From Polynucleobacter sp. HIN7 (GTDB lineage Bacteria; Pseudomonadota; Gammaproteobacteria; Burkholderiales; Burkholderiaceae): 64,000 nucleotides of DNA. This document shows positions 41,829-52,466 of the stretch, piece after piece (positions within the stretch are counted from its first letter, which is position 1; every line of letters begins with the position of its first letter). The stretch spans positions 558,001-622,000 of the forward strand of contig NZ_AP028138.1 in the NCBI RefSeq assembly GCF_030297595.1, read 5' to 3'. A program made the position numbers and the translations under genes. A model generated the notes under the pieces. It had not been told where the DNA came from. It worked only from the letters and a program-made list of their open reading frames with translations, and did no database searches.

Positions 41829-43295
41829 ATGCGACTCATACAAAAAGCACTGACCTTTGATGACGTGCTCCTTGTGCCGGCCTACTCGGCCGTCCTTCCT
41901 CGTGACACCAGTTTGGTCACCCAGTTAACTCGCGATATTACGATCAATATTCCCTTGGTATCGGCCGCGATGGATACGGTCACTGAGGGTAGGCTCGCGA
42001 TTGCCATGGCAAGTGAGGGTGGTATCGGAATCATCCACAAAAATCTCAAGCCTGCCGAGCAGGCTAAAGAAGTGGCTAAAGTAAAACGTTTTGAGTCGGG
42101 GGTCCTGCGGGATCCCATCACCATTCCTCCAGAAATGACCGTGCGTCAGGTGATTGCTCTATCGAGGGAGCATGGCTTTTCAGGATTCCCCGTGCTGCAA
42201 GGAAAAACCGTAGTTGGCATCATCACCAACCGCGATCTTCGGTTCGAAGAGGATTTAGATGCAAGCGTGAAGACCAAGATGACCCCACGTGAGCGTCTTA
42301 TCACCGTGAAGGAGGGCGCAAGCCTTGAGGAGGCCAAGCGCTTAATGAGTAAGCATCGCTTAGAGCGCGTACTCGTTGTGAACGATGCCTTCGAGTTACG
42401 CGGCTTAGTGACCGTTAAGGATATTCTGAAGGCGACCGAGCATCCCAATGCTGCTAAAGATGGTGAGGGTAAGTTGCGCGTTGGCGCTGCCGTCGGTGTG
42501 GGCCCGGATAACGATGAACGTGTTGAGCTGCTGGTGAAGGCCGGTGTTGATGTGATTGTGGTCGATACCGCACATGGCCATAGTCAAGGCGTTCTCGATC
42601 GTGTGAAATGGGTCAAGAAGCACTACCCTCAGGTTCAAGTGATTGGCGGCAATATAGCGACTGGCGAGGCTGCGAAAGCACTCGCAGACCATGGTGCTGA
42701 TGGTGTAAAAGTCGGCATTGGTCCGGGCTCGATTTGCACCACTCGCATCGTGGCGGGCGTCGGGGTTCCACAAATTACGGCCGTGGTGAATGTTGCCAAT
42801 GCGCTTAAGGGAAGCGGTATTCCATTAATTGCAGACGGCGGTGTGCGCTACTCAGGAGATGTTGCAAAAGCCCTTGCTGCGGGTGCCAATAGCGTCATGA
42901 TGGGTGGCATGTTTGCTGGGACGGAAGAAGCCCCTGGTGAGGTCTTTTTATATCAAGGACGATCCTATAAGAGTTATCGTGGCATGGGTTCATTAGGCGC
43001 CATGGCCGATGGTGCTGCTGATCGCTACTTCCAGGAAGATATCAGCGCAGCCAATGCCGAGAAATTAGTCCCCGAGGGGATTGAGGGGCAGGTGCCTTAC
43101 AAAGGAAGTGTCCTGAGTATCTTGCATCAACTGAGTGGTGGTATTCGTTCGTCGATGGGCTATTGTGGTTGCAAAACCATTGCGGAATTACATGAGAAGG
43201 CCAGTTTTGTGGAGATTACTTCTGCAGGCGTACGAGAGTCGCACGTCCATGATGTGAAGATCACGAAGGAAGCCCCTAACTATCACATTGACTAA
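41829..43295 (+). CDS. guaB: IMP dehydrogenase GuaB
   Basis: 488 residues. A TIM-barrel catalytic domain is interrupted by two CBS domains (about 92-205). The active-site cysteine is in [13 protein letters not shown], and the mobile flap and [19 protein letters not shown] segment are present. It oxidises IMP to XMP with NAD, the committed step to GMP. The next gene, guaA, starts within or just after its last codons, so the two form the classic guaBA operon. Confidence 0.98.
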   Translation: MRLIQKALTFDDVLLVPAYSAVLPRDTSLVTQLTRDITINIPLVSAAMDTVTEGRLAIAMASEGGIGIIHKNLKPAEQAKEVAKVKRFESGVLRDPITIPPEMTVRQVIALSREHGFSGFPVLQGKTVVGIITNRDLRFEEDLDASVKTKMTPRERLITVKEGASLEEAKRLMSKHRLERVLVVNDAFELRGLVTVKDILKATEHPNAAKDGEGKLRVGAAVGVGPDNDERVELLVKAGVDVIVVDTAHGHSQGVLDRVKWVKKHYPQVQVIGGNIATGEAAKALADHGADGVKVGIGPGSICTTRIVAGVGVPQITAVVNVANALKGSGIPLIADGGVRYSGDVAKALAAGANSVMMGGMFAGTEEAPGEVFLYQGRSYKSYRGMGSLGAMADGAADRYFQEDISAANAEKLVPEGIEGQVPYKGSVLSILHQLSGGIRSSMGYCGCKTIAELHEKASFVEITSAGVRESHVHDVKITKEAPNYHID

Positions 43296-43314
43296 GAGTC
43301 GCTTGGGCAAAACT

Positions 43315-44922
43315 GTGCACGATACGATTCTGATTCTGGATTTTGGTTCGCAAGTTACCCAATTGATCGCCCGCCGTGTGCGGGAGTCAAAAGTCTATTC
43401 TGAGATCTGGCCGTATGACTCGGATCCGGAACGAATCAAAACATTTGTTCAAGAGCGTCGCTGCAAAGGAATCATTCTTTCGGGTGGACCAAGTTCAGTG
43501 ACGGAGCCCAATAGTCCTAGGGCCCCCGAAATTGTTTTCCAACTTAATGTTCCAGTTCTAGGTATTTGTTACGGCATGCAAACGATGGCCACCCAATTGG
43601 GCGGTCGGGTTGCTTCAGCCGAGTCTTTGGGAAAAGCACGTGAGTTTGGGTATGCCGAGGTGCGTGCCCGGGGCCATACGGATTTGCTAAATGGCATTGA
43701 GGACCATCGCACCGCCGAGGGACATGGAATTCTCAAAGTATGGATGAGTCATGGCGACTCAGTTACTGAGCTACCTCCAGGGTTTAAGTTAATGGCCTCG
43801 ACGCCATCCTGCCCGATTGCAGGAATGGCCAATGAAGAAAAACATTTCTACGGCCTGCAATTTCATCCTGAGGTAACTCACACCTTAAAGGGCAAAGAGA
43901 TCTTAAATCGTTTTGTACATGACATTTGCCAATGCCGAGCTGATTGGGTGATGGGTGACTACATTGCTGAAGCAGTAGCGAAGATCAAGGAGCAGGTCGG
44001 TAGTGATGAAGTTATTTTGGGTCTGTCGGGCGGCGTGGACTCCAGCGTGGCTGCAGCCCTGATTCATCGAGCCATTGGACCTCAACTAACGTGCGTATTT
44101 GTCGATCATGGCTTGCTGCGCCTTCATGAAGGCAAGATGGTGATGGATATGTTTGCCCGGAACTTAGGGGTCAAGGTGATTCATGTGGACGCCTCGCATG
44201 AGTTCCTGTCCCAGTTAAAGGGTGTGACCGATCCGGAGCAAAAGCGCAAAATCATCGGTAAAGAGTTTGTGGAGGTATTTCAGCGCGAGTCTGGCAAGAT
44301 CAAAAATGCCAAGTGGCTTGCCCAGGGTACGATTTATCCGGATGTCATTGAGTCAGCAGGTCAGGGTAAAAATAGTGCCCACACCATTAAGAGCCATCAC
44401 AATGTTGGTGGATTGCCTGAGGATATGCACCTCAAACTTCTTGAGCCATTACGAGAGTTATTTAAAGATGAAGTGCGAGCCTTGGGCGTTGAGCTAGGTT
44501 TGCCAAAAGAGATGGTCGATCGCCATCCCTTTCCGGGTCCGGGGCTGGGTGTCCGAATTTTGGGAGAGGTTAAATCCGAATTTGCCGATCTTTTGCGCAG
44601 AGCGGATGCCATCTTTATCGAAGAGCTTCGTAATACGATTGACCCCAGCACCCAGCAATCCTGGTACGCATTGACGAGTCAGGCATTTGCAGTCTTTTTG
44701 CCCGTGAAATCGGTTGGGGTCATGGGCGATGGACGTACCTATGAATACGTCGTTGCACTGCGCGCAGTCCAAACCCAAGACTTTATGACTGCGCATTGGG
44801 CACATCTGCCACACGAACTGCTTGGCAAAGTATCGAATCGCATCATTAATGAAGTGCGCGGTATCAATCGTGTGGTCTTTGACATCAGTGGGAAGCCACC
44901 CTCCACAATCGAGTGGGAATAG
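43315..44922 (+). CDS. guaA: GMP synthase (glutamine-hydrolysing) GuaA
   Basis: 535 residues from the GTG at 43315, matching the usual family N-terminus [13 protein letters not shown]. Upstream TTG codons at 43303 and 43288 are in frame and the latter overlaps guaB by eight bases. An N-terminal class I glutamine amidotransferase has nucleophile Cys in GICYGMQ and His-Glu in FHPEVTHT. An ATP-pyrophosphatase domain follows with [10 protein letters not shown], then the C-terminal dimerisation domain ending KPPSTIEWE. It aminates XMP to GMP. Confidence 0.95.
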   Translation: MHDTILILDFGSQVTQLIARRVRESKVYSEIWPYDSDPERIKTFVQERRCKGIILSGGPSSVTEPNSPRAPEIVFQLNVPVLGICYGMQTMATQLGGRVASAESLGKAREFGYAEVRARGHTDLLNGIEDHRTAEGHGILKVWMSHGDSVTELPPGFKLMASTPSCPIAGMANEEKHFYGLQFHPEVTHTLKGKEILNRFVHDICQCRADWVMGDYIAEAVAKIKEQVGSDEVILGLSGGVDSSVAAALIHRAIGPQLTCVFVDHGLLRLHEGKMVMDMFARNLGVKVIHVDASHEFLSQLKGVTDPEQKRKIIGKEFVEVFQRESGKIKNAKWLAQGTIYPDVIESAGQGKNSAHTIKSHHNVGGLPEDMHLKLLEPLRELFKDEVRALGVELGLPKEMVDRHPFPGPGLGVRILGEVKSEFADLLRRADAIFIEELRNTIDPSTQQSWYALTSQAFAVFLPVKSVGVMGDGRTYEYVVALRAVQTQDFMTAHWAHLPHELLGKVSNRIINEVRGINRVVFDISGKPPSTIEWE

Positions 44923-44944
44923 CTATTTGTCTTTAGGAGTTTGT

Positions 44945-45643
44945 ATGAACCCCCTGCGTCGTCTGGTCATTAGTTCAGCTGCTTTAGCTCCCTTAGGTTG
45001 CGCAACCGCTACCTTTGACCGCGGAATTCCGGTAGCCGCTCCCAAAAAAATCCCCAGTGTGCGCTCACCCCAATTGGGCCAGGAGTGGACTTATCTGCAG
45101 TTCGATACATTCTCAAGTAAGTTACTCGATGTGGTGACCGAGCGTGTTGAAATTGTCGGGCCAGGAGTCACGATCTCCCGTAGCAATCAAGATGGTGCAA
45201 CGCTTCCAAGTGAGATTCAATCGTCATGGGGAATGATTGCAACGGATCCGCATTGGGGCCGAATCTTGAACTATGGCCCCCCGATTCCTCTTTGGCCAGA
45301 GCAAATGCAGGCTAACTGGAGTAAACAATTTACAACGCGCTACTCGATTGCAGGTTATTCAGATAACTCATTTGGTTGGCAGCAGTATATGTATTGCGCT
45401 GGCTGGGAAAAGCTCAAGGTCCCGGCAGGAGAGTTCACCTGTTTGCGCTATCAGAACCTGATTAATTTTCAGAGTGATGATGCTAATAAACTGGATTGCA
45501 TTCGCCATGAAATCATTTGGTTTGCTCCAGAGATTGGTCGTTGGGTCGCACGCGAATCCTCTGGTTCCTATCAAATCCAGGGCCAAATTGGTGCGGTATT
45601 ACTCGAGAACAGCACAGCCTGGCAATTGCGTTCTTGGAAGTAA
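44945..45643 (+). CDS. Secreted protein of unknown function, paralogue 1
   Basis: 232 residues from the ATG at 44945, with a clear AGGAG ribosome-binding site at 44935-44939. The N-terminus is signal-peptide-like, ending at C19 (LAPLGC). The lipobox is imperfect, so lipoprotein status is uncertain. I do not recognise the family. It is clearly homologous to the next gene over its whole length: shared segments include LGQEWTY, EIQSSWGMI, DPHWG, PLWPEQM, AGEF, EIGRWVARES and a terminal LRSWK. Tryptophan-rich. Tandem duplication is the simplest origin. Follows guaA by 22 bases. Confidence 0.75.
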   Translation: MNPLRRLVISSAALAPLGCATATFDRGIPVAAPKKIPSVRSPQLGQEWTYLQFDTFSSKLLDVVTERVEIVGPGVTISRSNQDGATLPSEIQSSWGMIATDPHWGRILNYGPPIPLWPEQMQANWSKQFTTRYSIAGYSDNSFGWQQYMYCAGWEKLKVPAGEFTCLRYQNLINFQSDDANKLDCIRHEIIWFAPEIGRWVARESSGSYQIQGQIGAVLLENSTAWQLRSWK

Positions 45644-45648
45644 CCCGT

Positions 45649-46371
45649 ATGCTATTTAAATACCTTTCTTGGCGAAGCGTAGCCACTGTGATGGCTAGCT
45701 TGTTATTGACCGCATGCCTGGGTTCGGTATCGCATATCCCAAAGACTGAGATTGCACCCCCTCAATCAATCCACTTGGTTCGAGCACCAGCGGTAGGTCA
45801 GCAGTGGGTCTATGAAGTTCGCAATATTTTTAATGGCGAGTTGGTTGATATTTTGACCGAGACCGTGGTCTCAGTGAGCCCAAAAGTACAAATTGCCAGA
45901 GAGGGTAAAAAACTGGGTAAGTTACCCGATGAGATTCAAGAGCCTTGGGGAATGATTTTGCAAGATCCCCACTGGACCCCACCGCAACGATTTACTAAAG
46001 CTGTTCCACTCTGGCCACAAGAAATGAAGCCTGGCTGGTCTGGGTTTTATCGGACTCGCTATCAGGTAGTTGGATTTCCAGATAATGATTTTTACTGGGG
46101 CTTAACCATTCAAGCAAATGCTTGGAATCGAATTAAAACTCAGGCTGGTGAGTTTGATGCTCTCTATTATGTGAACACCGCAGATTATTTTGAGAGCGAC
46201 GACTTCATGCGCTACGTCAATAATCGACGTGATCAAGTTTGGTTTGTCCCACAAATTGGACGCTGGGTGGTGCGTGAGAGTTTTGGTGAGTATCTCTGGC
46301 TGGGGATGGTCGGCTGGTCCCAGTCTATCAAGGAGGACTATCTACGCTGGGAACTAATTTCTTGGAAGTAA
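45649..46371 (+). CDS. Probable lipoprotein of unknown function, paralogue 2
   Basis: 240 residues from the ATG at 45649; an upstream frame extending into the preceding gene is rejected. A clear lipobox LLTAC places the lipidated Cys at residue 23. The mature domain parallels the preceding protein: VGQQWVYEV, EIQEPWGMI, DPHWT, PLWPQEM, RTRYQVVGFPDNDF, AGEFDAL, QIGRWVVRES, and a terminal LISWK. Family not recognised. Probably a periplasm-facing membrane-anchored domain; the shared ligand or role is unknown. Five bases separate the paralogues, so they are likely co-transcribed. Confidence 0.78.
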   Translation: MLFKYLSWRSVATVMASLLLTACLGSVSHIPKTEIAPPQSIHLVRAPAVGQQWVYEVRNIFNGELVDILTETVVSVSPKVQIAREGKKLGKLPDEIQEPWGMILQDPHWTPPQRFTKAVPLWPQEMKPGWSGFYRTRYQVVGFPDNDFYWGLTIQANAWNRIKTQAGEFDALYYVNTADYFESDDFMRYVNNRRDQVWFVPQIGRWVVRESFGEYLWLGMVGWSQSIKEDYLRWELISWK

Positions 46372-46380
46372 GTCCGGTTT

Positions 46381-47034
46381 ATGTATTCCGTTAAAGAAAT
46401 TTTTGCAACTTTGCAAGGTGAGGGAGCTCAGGCTGGGCGGGCCGCTGTATTTTGCCGATTTGCGGGTTGCAATCTGTGGTCTGGGCGTGAGGAAGATCGT
46501 TCATCTGCTATTTGCCAGTTCTGTGACACGGATTTTGTCGGAACCGACGGCATTGGGGGCGGTAAGTTCGTAAGCCCGGAGGAGCTTGCGCAGGCGATTG
46601 AAAATGCTTGGATTGACTCCATGGGAACGCGACTTTATCGCTATGTAGTGATGACCGGTGGAGAGCCTTTATTACAGCTCGATGAACCTTTAATTAAAGC
46701 CTTGCATGCCAAGCAGTTTGAGATCGCAATTGAAACGAATGGAACGATTGCGGTTCCCAAAGGGATTGACTGGGTTTGCTTAAGCCCTAAGGCTGGGGCT
46801 GATCTCATTGTGAAGCAGGCTCATGAAATTAAGTTGGTCGTTCCGCAAGCAGGGCATCAACCAATTGAATCCGTTTTGCATCGCTTTGAGGCAATGGACT
46901 TTCGCCACCGTTATATCCAGGCGATGGATGGACCAAATCTAAGCGACAATATGGCCTTTGCGATCCAACTGTGCCAAAAGTATCCACTATGGCGCTTAAG
47001 TGTGCAAACCCACAAGATGATTGGAATTCGGTAA
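46381..47034 (+). CDS. queE: 7-carboxy-7-deazaguanine synthase QueE
   Basis: 217 residues, a short radical-SAM enzyme. The cluster motif is C-x14-C-x2-C (the Cys of FAGC, then CQFC), the non-canonical spacing found in betaproteobacterial QueE rather than CX3CX2C. MTGGEPLLQ is the SAM-binding GGEP motif. It contracts 6-carboxytetrahydropterin to 7-carboxy-7-deazaguanine, the second step after QueD in queuosine synthesis. The stop overlaps the queD start by one base. Confidence 0.94.
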   Translation: MYSVKEIFATLQGEGAQAGRAAVFCRFAGCNLWSGREEDRSSAICQFCDTDFVGTDGIGGGKFVSPEELAQAIENAWIDSMGTRLYRYVVMTGGEPLLQLDEPLIKALHAKQFEIAIETNGTIAVPKGIDWVCLSPKAGADLIVKQAHEIKLVVPQAGHQPIESVLHRFEAMDFRHRYIQAMDGPNLSDNMAFAIQLCQKYPLWRLSVQTHKMIGIR

Positions 47035-47492
47035 TGCAGCAACTTACGATAACTCGCCGCCTCGAATTTGATGCGGGCCATCGCATTCCCAATCATGGTG
47101 GGCAATGCCGCCACTTGCACGGCCATCGCTATGCAATCGAGTTAACCGTTGAAGGTCCTGTCCATGAAAGTCGCGGGCAGGCAGATGACGGTATGGTGAT
47201 TGACTTTGGTGATATCAAACGCATTGCATTGACCCATTTGGTGGAGCCCTGGGATCATGCATTTTTGGTTGCCAAGCAGGACACCTTGCTACTGAACTTC
47301 CTCAAAAGCCTGCCTAACCATAAAACCGTCGTATTGGATGATGTGCCTACAGTTGAGAACCTGGTTAAGTTTGCTTTTGATCGTTTAGCACCAATTTTTG
47401 CAGCCGAGACCCAAGGAAAACTTTCCCTTTCTAGTGTGCGGCTCTATGAGACCCCCAATTGCTGGGCTGATTATCCTGTTCGAATGGCTTAA
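47034..47492 (+). CDS. queD: 6-carboxy-5,6,7,8-tetrahydropterin synthase QueD
   Basis: 152 residues from the ATG at 47034. Zinc ligands H16, H29 and H31 lie in DAGHRIPN and CRHLHGHRY, with catalytic Cys C25. VIDFGDIK, WDHAFLV and PTVENL complete the family pattern. It converts 7,8-dihydroneopterin triphosphate to 6-carboxytetrahydropterin, the substrate of the adjacent QueE. queC and queF are not in this window. Confidence 0.94.
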   Translation: MQQLTITRRLEFDAGHRIPNHGGQCRHLHGHRYAIELTVEGPVHESRGQADDGMVIDFGDIKRIALTHLVEPWDHAFLVAKQDTLLLNFLKSLPNHKTVVLDDVPTVENLVKFAFDRLAPIFAAETQGKLSLSSVRLYETPNCWADYPVRMA

Positions 47493-48891
<1,399 letters not shown>

Positions 48892-48898
<7 letters not shown>

Positions 48899-49542
48899 AA
48901 CGTGCACTGCAAGCAATTATCTCCAGCCTGATTTTTTTGGTATCCACACCACTCATGGCACTCGAAGAACCAAAATACACTGTAATTGAAAGCGCTGCTC
49001 CATTTGAGTTACGCCAATATGCGCCCATGATCATCGCCGAGGTTACTGTGGATGGGGATATGAGTGATGCGGGAAGCAAGGGGTTTCGCTTAATCGCTGG
49101 ATATATTTTTGGTAAAAATCAAAGCAAAGCCAATCTATCGAACGATGCAAAATCAAATGAAAAGATTGCAATGACCGTTCCAGTCACCATGGAGCCTGCC
49201 AGTGAGAAGATTGCCATGACCGCACCAGTTACGATGGAAAACCAAGCGGGACCCAATCAATGGCGGATGTTCTTTGTGATGCCTAGTCAGTACACCTTAG
49301 CTACCTTGCCAACACCGCTAAGCCCTGAAGTTAAGCTCAAGGAGATTCCGGTGCAGCGGAAGGCCGTTATCAGTTTTACCGGGTTTAATTCGGAAGAAAA
49401 GACGCAAGAAAAGACTGCAGAACTCAGGGCTTGGATGAAATCGAAGAATCTAACCCCATTGGGTGAGCCACAATTGGCGCGTTACAACCCACCTTGGAGC
49501 ATTCCTTTTCTGCGACGCAATGAGGTTATGCTGGACTACTAG
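48892..49542 (+). CDS. SOUL family haem-binding-like protein, exported
   Basis: 216 residues. A signal peptide (hydrophobic LQAIISSLIFLVSTPLMA) is followed by a SOUL domain: EEPKYTVIESAAPFELRQY, the KIAMTAPVTME motif, and the C-terminal ARYNPPWSIPFLRRNEV. SOUL proteins bind haem in some organisms; in bacteria the role is unclear. The segment EKIAMTxPVTME occurs twice, 45 bases apart (49159-49194 and 49204-49239). Start overlaps the ldcA end by seven bases, and its 3' end overlaps convergent rlmJ by 17 bases. Confidence 0.88.
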
Positions 49543-50389
49543 TTTCTAAGTCAAACCTTGCGCCCGTATCCTCGCCCAAGACCCTTTGTAAGATTGGTAG
49601 GGCTCTTTCTAGAAAGGGCGCCAAGGTCCAAACCGGATTCATCACCCATACCCCACTCGCTTGAAGTCGCTTTTCACCAACCGAATGAGCGATACGTAAC
49701 TCGGCTCTTAGCCATGGGCGTTGGAATTGCTCAGATAAAGTACGTAAACGTTTGATGAGTTGTTTGGACTCTGGGCGCTGTAAGACGGGATACCAAATCA
49801 GATAAGTACCGGTTGCAAATCGGTCTAAGGCCTCATGTAAGCTGGTTTCGACTGCTCGGTAATCAGATTTGAGCTCATACGATGGATCCATGAGGATCAA
49901 ACCCCGACGGCTTGGTGGGGGTAGCAGAGACTTTAGGCATGTGAAACCATCGTGTTGGCGTACTTCAATCTGGGAGCGCTTATCTAGGCTTGCAATATTG
50001 GTTTGTAAAACACCAATATCACTTGGGTGAAGCTCAAACAATCGAAGGCGATCTTGAGAGCGTAGGAGATGCGCCATGATCAATGGAGAGCCAGGATAGA
50101 CATCTAGCGCCCCTTTGGGATTGCAATCTACAATCACCTCTCGATAAGGCTTAAAGTCTGAGTTATCAAACTCCGGGCTTGCCCATAGACGATCGATTCC
50201 GCCTTGGGATTCTTGGCTAATTACCGCATAACCATCGCGCAGTGAATAGATACCTGCACCCGCATGGGTATCAATAAACATTACTGCCCCATCTTTTTCT
50301 TGCAGGTATTGCGCGCTATGTATCAGCACTAAGTGTTTTAAAACATCGGCATGATTACCCGCATGAAATGCGTGGCGATAACTAAACAT
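49526..50389 (-). CDS. rlmJ: 23S rRNA (adenine-2030-N6)-methyltransferase RlmJ
   Basis: 287 residues. Begins MFSYRHAFHAGNHADVLKH, the RlmJ (formerly YhiR) signature. The SAM-binding DTHAGAGIYSL and the catalytic LMDPSYELKSDY (a DPPY-type motif) are present. It methylates A2030 of 23S rRNA during assembly. Last gene of a minus-strand run; its start overlaps the end of the PAP2 gene by eight bases. Confidence 0.94.
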   Translation of the reverse strand: MFSYRHAFHAGNHADVLKHLVLIHSAQYLQEKDGAVMFIDTHAGAGIYSLRDGYAVISQESQGGIDRLWASPEFDNSDFKPYREVIVDCNPKGALDVYPGSPLIMAHLLRSQDRLRLFELHPSDIGVLQTNIASLDKRSQIEVRQHDGFTCLKSLLPPPSRRGLILMDPSYELKSDYRAVETSLHEALDRFATGTYLIWYPVLQRPESKQLIKRLRTLSEQFQRPWLRAELRIAHSVGEKRLQASGVWVMNPVWTLAPFLERALPILQRVLGEDTGARFDLETSSPA

Positions 50390-51161
50390 TGGACTGCGGT
50401 TTATTTTGGCGCATTACAAACACCAGCAGTGTGATGAGGACAAGCGCGCTACCGAGGTGTTGTAAAAGTTGGTTGTGCGGAAAATCCAAAACCGTAGTTT
50501 GCAAAATATAGAGCTCCAAGATCCCCGCTACTGCAATGATCCGAGGAATGAGGCTAGTTGGGGTAAGGTATTGATACTTCACATGATTCATGAGGCGACT
50601 AGCAATCAGCCCACACCAGATACCGAGTGCGGATCCCACCAAAATATCCCCCGGCCAGTGGGCACCAACGGCACTGCGTGATATACCGGTCAGAGTAGCA
50701 ATCACAAATAACACAAGCAATAAATTACGACGTGCTGGACTGGTGGAAAAAAATAAGGCGCTTGCTACCGAGAACACCGTGAGAGTATGACCAGAAGGGA
50801 GCGCATGTTGAAGTAAGGGGTTACCCAAAATCGTAAAACTGTTCTCTGCTAATACGCCTGCAGGTCTGGGTAAATTAATCAAGGGTTTTAAGATGAGACT
50901 AAGGATGGCTGCAAAGCCGCCAGCGAGCAGAGCGGCACAGAGCTGCCGAGGAGCAATGATGAGCAGGGGAAAGCATAAGGCAAACACTCCCCAACCATTG
51001 CCTAAGAATGTAAACCACGCCCACACCCAGTTTGGTAGGACTTGAGCAGCTTGATTCATCCACAAAAAGAGTTCAACTTCGTGCCCACTCAATACCAAGG
51101 TGAGCCAAAGGATGAGTGGCAAAAGTGGAACTGCCCAGGCACGACCCAGTGACATGGGCAT
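50382..51161 (-). CDS. PAP2 family membrane phosphatase
   Basis: 259 residues with about six membrane segments. The three PAP2 motifs are visible: KPLINLPRP (KxxxxxxRP), PSGHTLT, and SRSAVGAHWPGDILVG (SRxxxxxHxxxD). Enzymes of this family remove phosphate from lipid phosphates or diphosphates, including undecaprenyl diphosphate and lipid A. Neighbouring glycosyltransferase and flippase-like genes suggest a prenyl-lipid or LPS substrate. The C-terminal extension carries two further membrane segments. Exact substrate unknown. Confidence 0.88.
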   Translation of the reverse strand: MPMSLGRAWAVPLLPLILWLTLVLSGHEVELFLWMNQAAQVLPNWVWAWFTFLGNGWGVFALCFPLLIIAPRQLCAALLAGGFAAILSLILKPLINLPRPAGVLAENSFTILGNPLLQHALPSGHTLTVFSVASALFFSTSPARRNLLLVLFVIATLTGISRSAVGAHWPGDILVGSALGIWCGLIASRLMNHVKYQYLTPTSLIPRIIAVAGILELYILQTTVLDFPHNQLLQHLGSALVLITLLVFVMRQNKPQSNV

Positions 51162-51163
51162 CT

Positions 51164-52420
51164 TTATGACGCGCGGGCGCGATCAGCCGCAGTAATTTGC
51201 ACAGCTAATTGCTCCATCACCTGGGACACCGAAATGGATTTCATGCACACATTATCTTGACACGGTGTCTTGCGATGGTTGGCTGCACTGACGCACGGTG
51301 AGCAGGCGAGGTTGGCAGTGATCGGAATGGAGTTACCGAGCGAACCGTATAGAGCCGGAGTCTCTGGTCCAAATAACACCACCGTATGCAAGGCAGTAAC
51401 GGATGAGAAATGCCCAGGACCCGAATCATTGGTCACCATCGCATGCGCAAGCGTATAGAGAGCAGGGAGTTCAGAGAAACGAACATGGCCAGCAAAATTC
51501 AGAGCGCGCTTGACGTTGGCTGCCAAGCGTACACCCTCAACATAGGTATGCTCTGCAGGTGATCCGGTAATTAGGATTAAGTCTTCGGGATAGCGCTGAT
51601 GAACTGCCATAATGAGTTCGGAGAAGCGTTCAGGAGCCCAACGCCGTTGAGGTAATAAATCACTAGCATTTGGATTAATCAAAATGATGCGCTGCTGGCC
51701 CACTTTGAATGGAATGAGAGCTTGCTGAGCTAAATTCTCAATCCGGATCTGCAAGTTTTGTTTGACACTAGGATCGATGACCGCCTGAGCGAGACGAATT
51801 TCATCATCGGTAATCGCAATTTTGCTAAATGGCAACTCTTCCCGCTCAGCAAATGCAGCGTATACCAAAGAAATAAAATTCTTGGCAATATGAATATGGG
51901 GGTTGTAATGCACCTTGCGTGTGAGCATGGTGCCACGCCATAAACCTTCACCATGAAAAATATCGTACCCGACCCGCCGTCTTGCGCCGCATAAACCCGT
52001 TAATAGGGCAGTAAAGCGCGAGAAGAGTTCTAAATCAATTACGGTATCAATGCGATGAATGCGGGCTTTGACTAAAAATCCAAAGGTATCAAGTGCCAAC
52101 TTCCAAAGACTGGAGGAGTCAATCGTAAAAATATGTTTGGGGTTTACAGTGTTGAGTAAACCCAAGCTCGCCGCATTGCTTTTAAAGATTAAGAAGTAAA
52201 TCTCCGCGCCATTTGCTTGTGCTTTACGCATGGCAGGATCCACCAAAATTGCACTACCCATCTCAGAGAGTTCAATAAATAGGAGTCGCTTAGGCGGGCC
52301 TGATTTTCTGAATGGTTTTGCAATCAAATCGAATAAAGCCACAATCGGACTGGCAAGAGCGCAAAGCGGGACACCCACCCAGTGATCAATGGTTCGCATT
52401 GCGTTAACGCTGATTGCCAT
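51164..52420 (-). CDS. Glycosyltransferase family 9 (heptosyltransferase-like)
   Basis: 418 residues. The C-terminal nucleotide-sugar half has LINPNASDLLPQRRW and VTNDSGPGHFSSVT, the GT9 signatures of ADP-heptose:LPS heptosyltransferases. The N-terminal 40 residues contain a hydrophobic stretch (VPLCALASPIVALFDLIA) that could anchor it to the membrane, which is unusual for WaaC/WaaF. A late Cys-rich patch (CSPCVSAANHRKTPCQDNVC) resembles that of other divergent GT9 proteins. A good ribosome-binding site (AGGA) precedes the ATG. Donor and acceptor unknown. Confidence 0.85.
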   Translation of the reverse strand: MAISVNAMRTIDHWVGVPLCALASPIVALFDLIAKPFRKSGPPKRLLFIELSEMGSAILVDPAMRKAQANGAEIYFLIFKSNAASLGLLNTVNPKHIFTIDSSSLWKLALDTFGFLVKARIHRIDTVIDLELFSRFTALLTGLCGARRRVGYDIFHGEGLWRGTMLTRKVHYNPHIHIAKNFISLVYAAFAEREELPFSKIAITDDEIRLAQAVIDPSVKQNLQIRIENLAQQALIPFKVGQQRIILINPNASDLLPQRRWAPERFSELIMAVHQRYPEDLILITGSPAEHTYVEGVRLAANVKRALNFAGHVRFSELPALYTLAHAMVTNDSGPGHFSSVTALHTVVLFGPETPALYGSLGNSIPITANLACSPCVSAANHRKTPCQDNVCMKSISVSQVMEQLAVQITAADRARAS

Positions 52421-52466
52421 TCTATTTTCCTAACAGTCGAAGACTGTATTTTATGCTGAGCGGGGC

